Part shown: positions 26,463 to 35,387 of the stretch, piece by piece
Layout of the letters: each line of letters begins with the position of its first letter
Position numbering within the stretch: position 1 is the first letter of the stretch
Assembly (NCBI RefSeq): GCF_002777255.1
Contig: NZ_CP017634.1
Location: 1,934,903 to 1,998,902 of the forward strand
Length of the DNA stretch: 64,000 nucleotides
From: Candidatus Formimonas warabiya
Lineage (GTDB): Bacteria; Bacillota; Dehalobacteriia; Dehalobacteriales; Dehalobacteriaceae
Reading direction: 5' to 3'
Translations under genes and position numbers: made by a program
The notes under the pieces: generated by a model
Told to the model about the DNA's origin: nothing
Seen by the model: the letters and a program-made list of their open reading frames with translations, nothing else
Databases searched by the model: none

Positions 26463-27473
26463 TCACACATTACAGATACAGGCCGGATCCGGGTAATCCA
26501 ATGCTTTCTTCAGGAAGAAAGCAACCGCCGGACAGCCCCCGTGACAAAAATCAAAGCGGGCACAATTTTGGCAGGATTCTCCGCGCAGATTTCTGATCCT
26601 GTTAAATACGGTTGCCTCTAGCCAGATTTCCTGTAAAGATTGTTCCAGGATATGGCCCGAAAAAAACTCTGGCTCCTGGAGAAAGGCACAGGGATAAACA
26701 CTGCCGTCCGGGGCCACGCTGCAGGTCATTTTTGCCGCCCCGCACATATTCAGGCCCAAATGCTTCCGGTCTGCCGCCGTAATGGAAAAAAAGGAATCAC
26801 CGGTCAGCACGTCCTTGTGTTTGCTTAAAATATCGGCCAGTTCCCGGGTTTGTTCTTTGGTAAGATGGTACTCTTGCCAAACCTCCTTGGCACTGCCCGA
26901 GGGTCGGAACCGGGAGAGCCTGGTTTTCGCCCGGTAGAACTTTCCCAGTAAATACATCTCTTTGATCTCCCGGAAGTTCTTGGCCGTGACCACGGTATTG
27001 ATGCTCAAATGGGGAAAATGATATTTGTTCAGGTTTTCGATCCCGGAAACAGCTGCGTCAAAGCTTCCTTTTCCTCTGATCCGGTCGTTTGTTTCCCGTG
27101 TCGCCCCATCCAAACTAACCTGAATATAAAGCAGGGCCATTTGAGACAGCCTTTGGGCCAAGGCCTCATCCACCATGGTCCCGTTGGTGCTGACACAGGT
27201 GACAATTCCTTTTTGGTGGGCATAGTCCAGAATATCAAGGATATCCTCCCGCAAAAAGGGCTCGCCGCCGCCCAGGTTTACCTGGAAAACCCTGATCCGG
27301 GCCAGGTCGTCCATAAAATGGCGGCACTGTTTTAAGGTCAGATCCGGCGCCCCCGCCGCCCTTTGATGAGCGGAAAGGCAGTGCACGCAGGATAGATTGC
27401 ATTGATGGGTAATCTCCCAGGTGACATTGACGGGAGCTGAAAGCCGTTTTTCATGAAGATTTTGTCTCTGCAC
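26463..27473 (-). CDS. mftC: mycofactocin radical SAM maturase
   Basis: 336 residues from GTG 27473, with AGGGGG 7 nt upstream and 23 bp overlap with mftB. The radical SAM cluster is C25-x3-C29-x2-C32 in HQCNLSCVHC. The SAM-binding LGGGEPFLRED and the C-terminal SPASM cysteines (CGAAKMTC, YPCAFL, CQNCARFDFCHGGCP) hold auxiliary Fe-S clusters. MftC decarboxylates and then cyclises the C-terminal Val-Tyr of MftA. Context with mftA, mftB and mftF makes this assignment firm. Confidence 0.93.
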   Translation of the reverse strand: MQRQNLHEKRLSAPVNVTWEITHQCNLSCVHCLSAHQRAAGAPDLTLKQCRHFMDDLARIRVFQVNLGGGEPFLREDILDILDYAHQKGIVTCVSTNGTMVDEALAQRLSQMALLYIQVSLDGATRETNDRIRGKGSFDAAVSGIENLNKYHFPHLSINTVVTAKNFREIKEMYLLGKFYRAKTRLSRFRPSGSAKEVWQEYHLTKEQTRELADILSKHKDVLTGDSFFSITAADRKHLGLNMCGAAKMTCSVAPDGSVYPCAFLQEPEFFSGHILEQSLQEIWLEATVFNRIRNLRGESCQNCARFDFCHGGCPAVAFFLKKALDYPDPACICNV

Positions 27474-27708
27474 GGAGAAGCCCCCTTTTCACTAAGTGAT
27501 GCAGAATACCTTGAATTTTTTGATTGGTCTCTCCATCCCTGTCCAGATAGTCTGAGTCCGGACTTTCTTTTTCCAGCGTCTCGACCCGGATCAAGCTGCC
27601 GCTTTTGATAAAAGTAAGGTTGGTATTCCGGGTATTGTAAAACAACAAGCCAAATGACTCTTGGCGCACCTTGATGTCAGGGGACAATTGATAATAAATT
27701 GCGCTCAT
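27451..27708 (-). CDS. mftB: mycofactocin precursor chaperone (PqqD-like)
   Basis: 85 residues, a small RRE/PqqD-type domain: YYQLSPDIKVRQESFGLLFYN, then a strand-rich part and a helical C-terminus (LHHLVKRGLL). MftB binds the MftA peptide and presents it to MftC. The ATG has GGAGG 6 nt upstream. It overlaps mftC and follows the ETF beta gene by 18 bp. Confidence 0.9.
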   Translation of the reverse strand: MSAIYYQLSPDIKVRQESFGLLFYNTRNTNLTFIKSGSLIRVETLEKESPDSDYLDRDGETNQKIQGILHHLVKRGLLRAETKSS

Positions 27709-27726
27709 ATTTTGCCTCCGCCCCTC

Positions 27727-28617
27727 CTAGTTTTCCTGGCTTCGCTTTGTGATGAGATCCGCTGCTTCCAAAAACGCCACCATCGCCCGGGCCGCCTGCT
27801 CAGGAGATCCCTGGACCAACTCCGACTTCTTCCCGGACATTCCCCCGGATACCACACGGTTGATCCGCTCCGCCCCGGGCAAGGAGCAATCGGGGCTATC
27901 GATGCTCTGGGCCGGCGGCCTCAGGGGCCGGACCTGATAAATCATGTCCCGGGACACATGGGGGGGAATCATGCGGGCTACCGTTCCTAAAAGCAAGGGG
28001 GCGACAGGAATCTCAGCCTGCATCACCGCCAGAAGATCCGGCATCGCCCACCGCCGGGGCTGACTGAAAGATTCTGACAGGGCCAGCAGGGCAGGCAGCT
28101 CACAGCGCAGCACCTGTCTTTTTCCTTTTTCCAGCTTTCTTTTCACGGTCATTGTCTGTAATTTTTCTTCCCTATGTAAAGCCACGACACCTGTGATAAA
28201 AGGCAGGTGCAAATATTCCGCCAGCCAGGCCGGGACTTCCGAAGCGTGAAAATTTCCTCCGCCGTCCCCGCACAGGACTAAATCACAGGGCATTTTTTTA
28301 ATAAAATAGGCCAAAGCAAAGGCGACAAAATGAGGGGCGCATACATTTTCCCAGTCATCTTCCCAAATGCGCAAGACCTGATCGGCCCCCATAGCCCATG
28401 CTTCTCTTAAACTTCTCTCGGTCCGGGCCGGACCCAGGCTAAGCACGGAAACCCGGCCTCCCAGCTGCTCTTTCAGGGCCAAAGCCGCTTCCAGGGCAGA
28501 AAGATCGGCTGGATGCGTCACATAAACGGAACGCTTTTCCTCAACCCGCCCTGTGCCAGGATCGATTTCTACCGAACCAGGGTCGGCTACTTGTTTTAAA
28601 CACACCACGATGTCCAT
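27727..28617 (-). CDS. electron transfer flavoprotein, beta subunit (FixA-like)
   Basis: About 296 residues from ATG 28617 (AAGGAG 8 nt upstream); a GTG at 28626 is possible. The N-terminus DIVVCLKQVADPGSVEID and the ALEAALALKEQLGGRVSVLSLGP and GADQVLRI segments are those of ETF beta/FixA. The ETF-beta fingerprint region with KRKLEKGKRQVLRCELPALLAL is present. It pairs with the ETF alpha encoded four genes away, with FixC- and FixX-like genes between, giving a complete electron branch inside the mycofactocin operon. Confidence 0.9.
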   Translation of the reverse strand: MDIVVCLKQVADPGSVEIDPGTGRVEEKRSVYVTHPADLSALEAALALKEQLGGRVSVLSLGPARTERSLREAWAMGADQVLRIWEDDWENVCAPHFVAFALAYFIKKMPCDLVLCGDGGGNFHASEVPAWLAEYLHLPFITGVVALHREEKLQTMTVKRKLEKGKRQVLRCELPALLALSESFSQPRRWAMPDLLAVMQAEIPVAPLLLGTVARMIPPHVSRDMIYQVRPLRPPAQSIDSPDCSLPGAERINRVVSGGMSGKKSELVQGSPEQAARAMVAFLEAADLITKRSQEN

Positions 28618-28638
28618 CCCAACCACTCCTTGCCTTTT

Positions 28639-28911
28639 CTAAGCCTCCCGGAAGCTTACCCCGCAGCCCCCTTTGGGATAATGCCAGGTAATACTTTTCC
28701 CGGGACAGATCACATAACAAGTGCCGCATTCCAGACATCCCTCATGGCTGTATAAAACCTCCGACTCGGCCAGAGTAAACATCCCGGCCGGACAGGCAAA
28801 CAAGCAGGGTTTGCTTGCACAGGCGGCACACTTTTCCTGGTCGATGGTAATATGGCTTTGCCGGTCCAGGCGGAAGCGGAGCAAATTGATTTTATCCTGC
28901 ACATTGATCAT
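28639..28911 (-). CDS. FixX-like ferredoxin
   Basis: About 90 residues from ATG 28911, overlapping the fixC-like stop by ATGA, with GGAGG 8 nt upstream. Cysteines: CAACASKPCLFACP and CLECGTCYVICP, a ferredoxin arrangement with one 4Fe-4S cluster as in FixX. It should be the Fe-S subunit of the ETF:quinone oxidoreductase encoded by the preceding gene. The longer frame to 29055 only overlaps that gene and is not used. Confidence 0.9.
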   Translation of the reverse strand: MINVQDKINLLRFRLDRQSHITIDQEKCAACASKPCLFACPAGMFTLAESEVLYSHEGCLECGTCYVICPGKSITWHYPKGGCGVSFREA

Positions 28912-30218
28912 GCTAAGGTCCTCCCGATTTGGATGACGTCCTTGACCATTTTTCCCACCGATAATCCGGATTTCTTCAATTCGGCTAATCCTAAGCCGGC
29001 CAGCTTCGGTACCGGTCCCCGGTCCACCCGGTATAAGGACTCCATAAAACTGCACACAAATTCCGGATATACATTCTGAATATGGGGGTTGCTGACAAAC
29101 TCCGGCGTATGCCTGAATTTCTTAAAAGTAGGCAAGACCTGATTATCGGTTAAATATTTTTCGTAAAGAGCCATGCTGGGGCTGGAAAAATCCCCTTTTT
29201 TCGCTGCCGCCGTCACCGCATCGGCGGCAGCCGCCCCGGACAACATGGCAAAATTGATGCCCAGCAAAAGATAGCCCGTGACCAGGACAAAACCGGCCGC
29301 ATCCCCCGTCACCAGCAGGCCTGGGGCGTACAGCCTGGGAAACATCTTCCAGCCCCCTTCCGGAATCATATGGGCGGCATACTCTTTTGTTCTTCCCCCC
29401 CGGATCAGAGGCCGGATGGTAGGATGATTCTTGAAAAGCTCTAAAAGCGCATAAGGTTGGACCCGGTATTGCATGAGGGTGGAAATTTGGCCCACCACCC
29501 CGAGGGAAACGCTGTCCCGGTTGGTATATAAAAAACCGCCCCCGTTCACTTTTCCCGTAATGGCACCCACCGTTTCCATGGCGGTCCCTTCATTTCCGTT
29601 TAATTGGAAGCGGTCTTCGATGATCTCAGGGGAGAGCTGAATCACTTCTTTTACGCCCACCGACATCTCATGGGCGTGAAATTCCCTTTGCAAACCTGCT
29701 TCTTTGGCTAAAAAGGAATTCACCCCGTCAGCCGCGATCACCGCATCGGCAAAGAGATCCCCTTGTTCCCGGTCGGTATGCACGCCCACGATCTGTCCCT
29801 TTTCTTTGATTAAACCCGTGGCGACAGTTCCGCAAATTAAGCATGCCCCGGCTTCTTCCGCCCGTTCCGCCAGCCAGCGGTCAAACTTGGGCCTTAAAAT
29901 GGAGAAACCGTTAAACGGGAAGGCGGCAGCCCTCTCGTTTTTAAAGTCAATCAACAAGGAAGAAGTGTCCGTCAAAAATCCTAATATTTTACGGGAAATA
30001 CATCTTTCCAGAGGGGCAGTCTGGGAAAAACCCGGAATTAAATTTTCCATAAAGTCCATGCCATAGAGGGCGGCACCCGAAACATTTTTTGCCCCCGGAT
30101 ATTCACCCCGCTCCAGAAGGGCCACTTTCAGGCCGGCCCGGGCTAATTTCAGAGCGGCGGTGGAGCCGGCGGGGCCTGCCCCCACTACAATGGCGTCAAA
30201 TTGCTTTTTCTCTTTCAT
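28908..30218 (-). CDS. FixC-like ETF:quinone oxidoreductase flavoprotein
   Basis: About 436 residues from ATG 30218. FAD-binding start FDAIVVGAGPAGSTAALKLARAG, then LLERGEYPGAKNVSGAALYG, a typical FixC pattern, and the second nucleotide motif APGLLVTGDAAGFVL. With the FixX-like protein it takes electrons from ETF and passes them to the quinone pool. It overlaps the ETF alpha gene by 23 bp. Location inside the mycofactocin operon suggests that reduced mycofactocin or its dehydrogenases feed this chain. Confidence 0.9.
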   Translation of the reverse strand: MKEKKQFDAIVVGAGPAGSTAALKLARAGLKVALLERGEYPGAKNVSGAALYGMDFMENLIPGFSQTAPLERCISRKILGFLTDTSSLLIDFKNERAAAFPFNGFSILRPKFDRWLAERAEEAGACLICGTVATGLIKEKGQIVGVHTDREQGDLFADAVIAADGVNSFLAKEAGLQREFHAHEMSVGVKEVIQLSPEIIEDRFQLNGNEGTAMETVGAITGKVNGGGFLYTNRDSVSLGVVGQISTLMQYRVQPYALLELFKNHPTIRPLIRGGRTKEYAAHMIPEGGWKMFPRLYAPGLLVTGDAAGFVLVTGYLLLGINFAMLSGAAAADAVTAAAKKGDFSSPSMALYEKYLTDNQVLPTFKKFRHTPEFVSNPHIQNVYPEFVCSFMESLYRVDRGPVPKLAGLGLAELKKSGLSVGKMVKDVIQIGRTLA

Positions 30219-31221
30219 GTTCAACCAGCCCCTCTTCCCTTTTGGGCAGATACTCCCCTAATTGTTTTACGAAAGCGGGCAATATTTCCCGCACGTCCCC
30301 GATCACAGCCAGGTCTGCAGCCTGGATGATCTCCGCCCGGGGATTTTTATTCACGGCGATTACCTTTTGACAATCCTTGATCCCCATCCTGTGCTGCACC
30401 GCTCCCTCAATACCCCAGGCCAGGTACACCCGGGCCCGGAGCACTTTTCCGGTGGCCCCGATCATGCGCTCCGGCGGGATCCATCCTTTATCCTGGGCCA
30501 CCCGGGATCCCCCGAGAGACCCGCCCATCAGGTCTGCCGCTTGTTGGAGCAAGGCAAAGGTTTCTTGGTCACCCATGCCGTTGCCCCCGGCCAGCACCAG
30601 ATCCGCCTCCGCCAAATCAATTTCCCCCGGGTCGGAAACATAGGTATCCACATGGTGCACGCGTAAAGGGGAAGGACACACCCGGTCAATGGATACGATC
30701 CTGGGACTTGCCGCCGCCGGCTTCTCAATGCCCTGGATGTCCGGAGGAATCCCTAAAATCACGGCTTGGGGATTTTTCAGCGTTACCAATTCCTGACCGA
30801 AACCGTCAAACCGGAACCGGGTCACGGCCGCTTCCCCGGCCCCGCGCCAGGAAATATCCCCGCATCCGGCAATAAATACCGTCCTCAACCGGGCGGCCAA
30901 ACGGGTGCCCAGATCACGCCCGTTCGCCGTCATCCCGCACAAGACAAACTCCGGCTGCTGTTTCCGGATCAAACTCTCCACGGTGGCCAGATACAGCTCC
31001 CCGTTATAATGATTAAAATCCGCATGCGCGCCCAGATAAACCACCTCCGCCCCGTAAGAAGCCAAGGCGTCTGTCAAGTGGTCATATCCTGCGCCTAAAA
31101 CAAGGGATGTTAAAGAAGCGCCTGTTTCCCGGGCAAATCTTCTTCCCACACCCAACATTTCTTTGGTTAAACCCGTAATATCTTTCCGGTCATATTCGGC
31201 AACCACCAAAATCTCTCTCAT
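30196..31221 (-). CDS. electron transfer flavoprotein, alpha subunit (FixB-like)
   Basis: About 341 residues from ATG 31221 (GGAGG 6 nt upstream). N-terminus REILVVAEYD; C-terminal FAD-binding domain with ADLVLAGGNGMGD, GGSLGGSRVAQDKGWIP, IGATGKVLRARVYLAWGIEGAVQHRMGI and AVNKNPRAEIIQAADLAVIGD. These are the standard ETF alpha fingerprint elements. It pairs with the ETF beta of the same operon. It follows the first OYE/FadH gene by 22 bp. Confidence 0.93.
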   Translation of the reverse strand: MREILVVAEYDRKDITGLTKEMLGVGRRFARETGASLTSLVLGAGYDHLTDALASYGAEVVYLGAHADFNHYNGELYLATVESLIRKQQPEFVLCGMTANGRDLGTRLAARLRTVFIAGCGDISWRGAGEAAVTRFRFDGFGQELVTLKNPQAVILGIPPDIQGIEKPAAASPRIVSIDRVCPSPLRVHHVDTYVSDPGEIDLAEADLVLAGGNGMGDQETFALLQQAADLMGGSLGGSRVAQDKGWIPPERMIGATGKVLRARVYLAWGIEGAVQHRMGIKDCQKVIAVNKNPRAEIIQAADLAVIGDVREILPAFVKQLGEYLPKREEGLVEHEREKAI

Positions 31222-31243
31222 CTTTGCCCTCCTTAGCAGCCCC

Positions 31244-33202
31244 TTATAAAGCGCTCCCGGTTTTAAACCCCTCGGAAACGGCGGCATCTAAGCGCCGGGG
31301 AGCTACACAGTCCCCAATGCGATAGAGCTCCCGGACCTTCCCTTTGAGAGAAAAATAGAAGGCATCATTGGCCCGGTGGGGTACGGCAAGAACGACATGA
31401 TCGATATGCTCCCACAGCAACTGCTGGCCGGAATAATTATGAATCCCTTTCACGGTATCACCGTCCACGCCGAGGAAGGATACGTTGGGGGTGAGGACAA
31501 TCTGCTTTTTCCGGGCTCTCTGATACCACAGGTCTAAATCCAGGGTGCGCCCCAGCCCTTGCCCCACATAGAGGGAGGAGGATAAAATTTCCACCTTTTT
31601 CCCCTGGTCCGCCAACATTTCCGCCACGCCGGTAGCCTGATAAAAGCCCAATTGGTCTACAATTAAAACCTTTTCTCCTAAAGGCACATCCTGAGTGAGA
31701 AGCTGCAAAACGGTAAGAACATTCTTTTGATCACAGCCCGGCACCGGAAGGGCCTGAGGCAGTGAGCCTGTAGCCACGATTACGGCATCAGGGCTTTTCT
31801 CCGCCACTTCTTCTGACCTGATTTCATGCCCCAAATACACCTGGACAGGAACCGTCTTCAGCTCATTGAGCAAATTGCGGATATGATCGCCAAATTCCGA
31901 CCGGTAGGGCAGCCGGCTGGCGAATCTTACCTGTCCCCCCAGCTCATGGTCCTTTTCAAAAAGGCTGACCCGGTGCCCCCGTTGGGCAGCAGCGAGAGCG
32001 GCCTGCATTCCGGCCGGTCCGCCGCCGATGACATAAACCTGTTTGGTCCTGGGAGCCGGTTTCACCATCCCCTGGCCCCAGATTTTCTCTTTGCCCACCG
32101 CCGGGTTTTGCACACAGCCGATGGTTTGGTTCAGGCCCACCCGGCCGATGCAATCCTGGTTGCAGGATAAGCAGCCCCGGATCAATTCTTCCTGCCCATT
32201 GAAGGATTTCCGGGCAAAATAGGCGTCCGAGATTTGGGCCCGGACCATGCCCACCAGATCGGCATGCCCTTGCCGGAGCACCTGTTCCCCTTGATGAGGG
32301 TCTTTGATCCGGCCCACGGTAATCACAGGCAGCTTCACCGCCTGCTTAATGGCGGAGGACATGTAAACCGCATAGGCGGGAGGCAGGCACATGGGCCCTT
32401 CTACCAAATAAAGGGCATGGGTCGCAATCCCCACACTGGTATTCAAATAATTAAAGAGATCCATTCCCTCGATGCTGCGGGCAATGTCTACCACGTCGTT
32501 TAAGGTCAGTCCCTGATCCACAAATTCTTCTCCGGACAGCCGGATGCCTAAACAGAAATCCGGTCCCACCGCCTCCCGCACCGCCTGCCCCACTTCCCGG
32601 AGCAAACGGATGCGGCCCTCGGCACTCCCGCCATAGCCGTCCCGGCGCCGATTGGTATAAGGAGACAAAAACTGGCGCAGCAGGGAGGAATGAGAGCCCT
32701 GGAACTCTACCCCGTCAAAGCCGCCTTCTTGGGCCAGAAGGGCGGACTTGGCATAAAACCGGATCAGCTCGTCGATCTCCACCTGATCTATTTCTTTGGG
32801 AACTTCGCAAAACAAGGGATCGGCCACCGGGGAGGCGCCCCACACAGCAAGCTGGTTATACAAGCCCGTGCCCTGGTTGCCGTTATGATTCAGCTGGGCA
32901 AAGATCCTGGCCCCGTATTGATGCACCATGCCGGTGATCATGCGGTACCCCGGCAATGCTTCTGCCGAAAAGGCATCGACCAGCTTCTCATAGGCATGAT
33001 CGGAAGGATGTACCGACAATTCTTCCGTAATGATTAGACCGGCTCCCCCTTTCGCCCGTTCCCCGTAATAATAGGCATGCCGCTCCCCGGGCAGATTCCG
33101 CTCCGCAAAATTCGTCAGGTGTGCGGAAAAAACAACCCGGTTCCTTAACTGGATATTGCCGATCTTGATGGGACTTGACAAATAAGGAAATTGTTTTGAC
33201 AT
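31244..33202 (-). CDS. mycofactocin-system OYE/FadH-family oxidoreductase (copy 1)
   Basis: About 652 residues from ATG 33202 (GAGGGG 6 nt upstream). An FMN-binding old-yellow-enzyme barrel (about 1-340: LRNRVVFSAH, GGAGLIITE, QLNHNG, GVEFQGSHSSLLRQFLSP) is followed by a 4Fe-4S site CLSCNQDC...C and an FAD/NAD(P) domain (VYVIGGGPAGMQAALAAAQRG, then VIVATGS). This is the 2,4-dienoyl-CoA reductase/trimethylamine dehydrogenase layout. Two such proteins are known companions of mycofactocin genes. The substrate is unknown; they may process ene-groups of substrates or exchange electrons with the cofactor or ETF. Confidence 0.88.
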   Translation of the reverse strand: MSKQFPYLSSPIKIGNIQLRNRVVFSAHLTNFAERNLPGERHAYYYGERAKGGAGLIITEELSVHPSDHAYEKLVDAFSAEALPGYRMITGMVHQYGARIFAQLNHNGNQGTGLYNQLAVWGASPVADPLFCEVPKEIDQVEIDELIRFYAKSALLAQEGGFDGVEFQGSHSSLLRQFLSPYTNRRRDGYGGSAEGRIRLLREVGQAVREAVGPDFCLGIRLSGEEFVDQGLTLNDVVDIARSIEGMDLFNYLNTSVGIATHALYLVEGPMCLPPAYAVYMSSAIKQAVKLPVITVGRIKDPHQGEQVLRQGHADLVGMVRAQISDAYFARKSFNGQEELIRGCLSCNQDCIGRVGLNQTIGCVQNPAVGKEKIWGQGMVKPAPRTKQVYVIGGGPAGMQAALAAAQRGHRVSLFEKDHELGGQVRFASRLPYRSEFGDHIRNLLNELKTVPVQVYLGHEIRSEEVAEKSPDAVIVATGSLPQALPVPGCDQKNVLTVLQLLTQDVPLGEKVLIVDQLGFYQATGVAEMLADQGKKVEILSSSLYVGQGLGRTLDLDLWYQRARKKQIVLTPNVSFLGVDGDTVKGIHNYSGQQLLWEHIDHVVLAVPHRANDAFYFSLKGKVRELYRIGDCVAPRRLDAAVSEGFKTGSAL

Positions 33203-33212
33203 CTTACACCCC

Positions 33213-35165
33213 TCAGATTCTGCTCCCGGCTTCAAAGCCTTCTCTCACTGCCGCACCGTAATTTCTCGGGGCCACACAATCGCCTGCCGTCCAGACTTCG
33301 ATCCCTCTCCCGAGCAGGCCTTGATATAAGTCATTTTGGGGAACATTGGGGGCAGCCAGAATCATCCCGTCGATGCCGCCGATGCTCCATTTTTCCAGGG
33401 AAAATTTATCCCGCACCTCCATGCTATTTCCCCTAATACGGGTTACTTCCGTCTGGGGGATAAATTTGATCCCATAACGGCAGGCCTCCTGATACAACCT
33501 AACAAACTCCCCTTTGGCCGCCAGTTGCGCCCCCACAAAAAAGTCGGACGTGACGATGTGCACGGATTCCGCCTGATCCGCCAGGGCGACGGCCGTGCCG
33601 AGGGCGGGCCAGGACCCCTCCAGGTCAACTACCATCAGGTTTCCCCTAATTTTACTGCTGTCTTCTAAAACTTCCTCCGGGCGGAATATGCGCGCATCCG
33701 CATCGACGTCTAAAGAAACCGGGGCCGGTTTGCTCCCGGTGGCCAAAACGATGGCATCAGGCGCTTCTTCCTCCAGTGTATCCAGGGAAAATGCCCGGTC
33801 CATCCGAAATTCCACCCCATGGTCCCGGGCGGTCCGGAAGAGGTAATCAATGGCCCGGGGAAAACCCCCGTTGCCGGGAATTCTTGCCGCCCATCTCAGC
33901 CTTCCCCCGGGAATAGGCTCCTTTTCAAACAAAACCACTTGATGCCCCCGGGCCGCAGCGCTCGCCGCCGCCTCCAGACCCGCCGGACCTGCCCCGATCA
34001 CAAATACTTTTTTGCGCCATAAGGGGGGAGAGATTTTCTTCCGGCTGGGGTCACTTTCTCTGCCTGCCCGAGGATTCATGGCGCAGGACAGGGGGGGATT
34101 GGTGATCAAATGGGTATAACAACCCTGGTTGCACAAAATACAGGGCCGGATTTTCTGCTGAAGTCCTTCACGGTATTTAAGGGGTAACTGAGGATCGGCA
34201 ATTAAAGGCCGGGTCATGTCCACCATGTCTATGCCATCCCGTACCACCTGCTCTGCCAAATCCCCGCCGGCAATGCTTCCGGTGGCGCAGACAGGAACAT
34301 TTACTTCCTTTTTGATCACCTGAGCGGGACCAACTGCATAATTCTCAGGAACCCGCATGGATGCCATGGTCATGTGAACCGTAAAAATGCTTCCTACTTC
34401 CACGGCAATATAATCCAGGGCAGCATGCTCACATAAGTAACGGGCGATTGCTCCGCTTTGTTCCGGCGTCAATCCCCCCCAGGGGGCATATTCATCGCCG
34501 CATAATCTCAGTCCTAAAATGATCTCGCCGCCGATCTGTCGGCGTACCCTTTTTAAAGTTTCCAGGCAAAGCCTGGCCCGGTTTTCCGGAGCACCGCCGT
34601 AGGAATCGGTCCGGAAATTGGTCAGGGGGGACAAAAACTGCCTCAGCAAAGAAAACTGACCGGCATTGATCTCGATCCCGTCCAAACCGGCACCAATAAT
34701 TTTTTCCGACCCGGCAGCAAAACCGGCGACCAGGGCTTCCATATCTTCTTCTTCCATCACCTTGGGTACTTCTCCCGAATTGACCTCCGGGACAGGGGAA
34801 GGCGCCCATGATTCCCGCCCGGAGAAGCCGCTCACCGCCTGACCCCCGTAATGATTCAGCTGGGCCACCAAAAGACAGTCATAGGGCCGCACCGCCCGGG
34901 CTACTTTTTCATACCCTTCCGGCGCACCTTTCTCGCAAATATTCAGCGCCCTTTCATAAGGGTAATCAGAAGGAAGTACGCTACACCCCTCGACAATGAT
35001 CAAACCTGCTCCGCCCCGGGCCCTTTCCCCGTAATACAGGGCATGCCAGTCGCTTAAAACATGTTTTTCCGCCCGGTTCGTCCGGTGCGGGCCAAAAACA
35101 AGGCGATTCTTCAATTGACGCTTTCCCAATGAAAGGGACCGGAACAAACCTGATTCCTCACCCAT
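33213..35165 (-). CDS. mycofactocin-system OYE/FadH-family oxidoreductase (copy 2)
   Basis: 650 residues with the same layout as the next gene: OYE barrel (LKNRLVFGPHRTN, GGAGLIIVE, QLNHYGG, GIEINAGQFSLLRQFLSP), 4Fe-4S site CILCNQGC with a later Cys, and an FAD/NAD(P) part (VFVIGAGPAGLEAAASAAARG). The two copies are clearly diverged, so this is an old duplication or two distinct subfamilies, as known for mycofactocin loci. It follows mftA by 66 bp and ends 10 bp before copy 1. Confidence 0.88.
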   Translation of the reverse strand: MGEESGLFRSLSLGKRQLKNRLVFGPHRTNRAEKHVLSDWHALYYGERARGGAGLIIVEGCSVLPSDYPYERALNICEKGAPEGYEKVARAVRPYDCLLVAQLNHYGGQAVSGFSGRESWAPSPVPEVNSGEVPKVMEEEDMEALVAGFAAGSEKIIGAGLDGIEINAGQFSLLRQFLSPLTNFRTDSYGGAPENRARLCLETLKRVRRQIGGEIILGLRLCGDEYAPWGGLTPEQSGAIARYLCEHAALDYIAVEVGSIFTVHMTMASMRVPENYAVGPAQVIKKEVNVPVCATGSIAGGDLAEQVVRDGIDMVDMTRPLIADPQLPLKYREGLQQKIRPCILCNQGCYTHLITNPPLSCAMNPRAGRESDPSRKKISPPLWRKKVFVIGAGPAGLEAAASAAARGHQVVLFEKEPIPGGRLRWAARIPGNGGFPRAIDYLFRTARDHGVEFRMDRAFSLDTLEEEAPDAIVLATGSKPAPVSLDVDADARIFRPEEVLEDSSKIRGNLMVVDLEGSWPALGTAVALADQAESVHIVTSDFFVGAQLAAKGEFVRLYQEACRYGIKFIPQTEVTRIRGNSMEVRDKFSLEKWSIGGIDGMILAAPNVPQNDLYQGLLGRGIEVWTAGDCVAPRNYGAAVREGFEAGSRI

Positions 35166-35231
35166 GGCCGGTCACTTCCCCCCTTTCCCTATTTATTGCT
35201 GCAAAGCCTCTCTTAAGCCCCGGGTACCTGC

Positions 35232-35339
35232 TTAATACACGCCGCAAATTCCATCGATGGCCAATTCTTCCACTTCCACCTCTTCCAGGATTTCCGGACT
35301 TTCCTGATTCTGGCATTTCTGATTTTCCTGTTCCGGCAT
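35232..35339 (-). CDS. mftA: mycofactocin precursor peptide
   Basis: 35 codons, ATG 35339 to TAA 35232. AAAGGAGG lies 7 nt before the ATG. The peptide is acidic (EILEEVEVEE) and ends IDGICGVY, the hallmark C-terminus of MftA (commonly IDGMCGVY) whose final Val-Tyr becomes the cofactor core. A Cys (residue 9) in the leader is additional. It lies 48 bp after the NDMA-type alcohol dehydrogenase gene and before the OYE genes. Assignment is firm from the C-terminus plus the neighbouring mftB, mftC and mftF. Confidence 0.95.
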   Translation of the reverse strand: MPEQENQKCQNQESPEILEEVEVEELAIDGICGVY

Positions 35340-35387
35340 GTTCAACCCTCCTTTAGGCAAAATAGGTATGCTGTTTACCGGCGGCCT

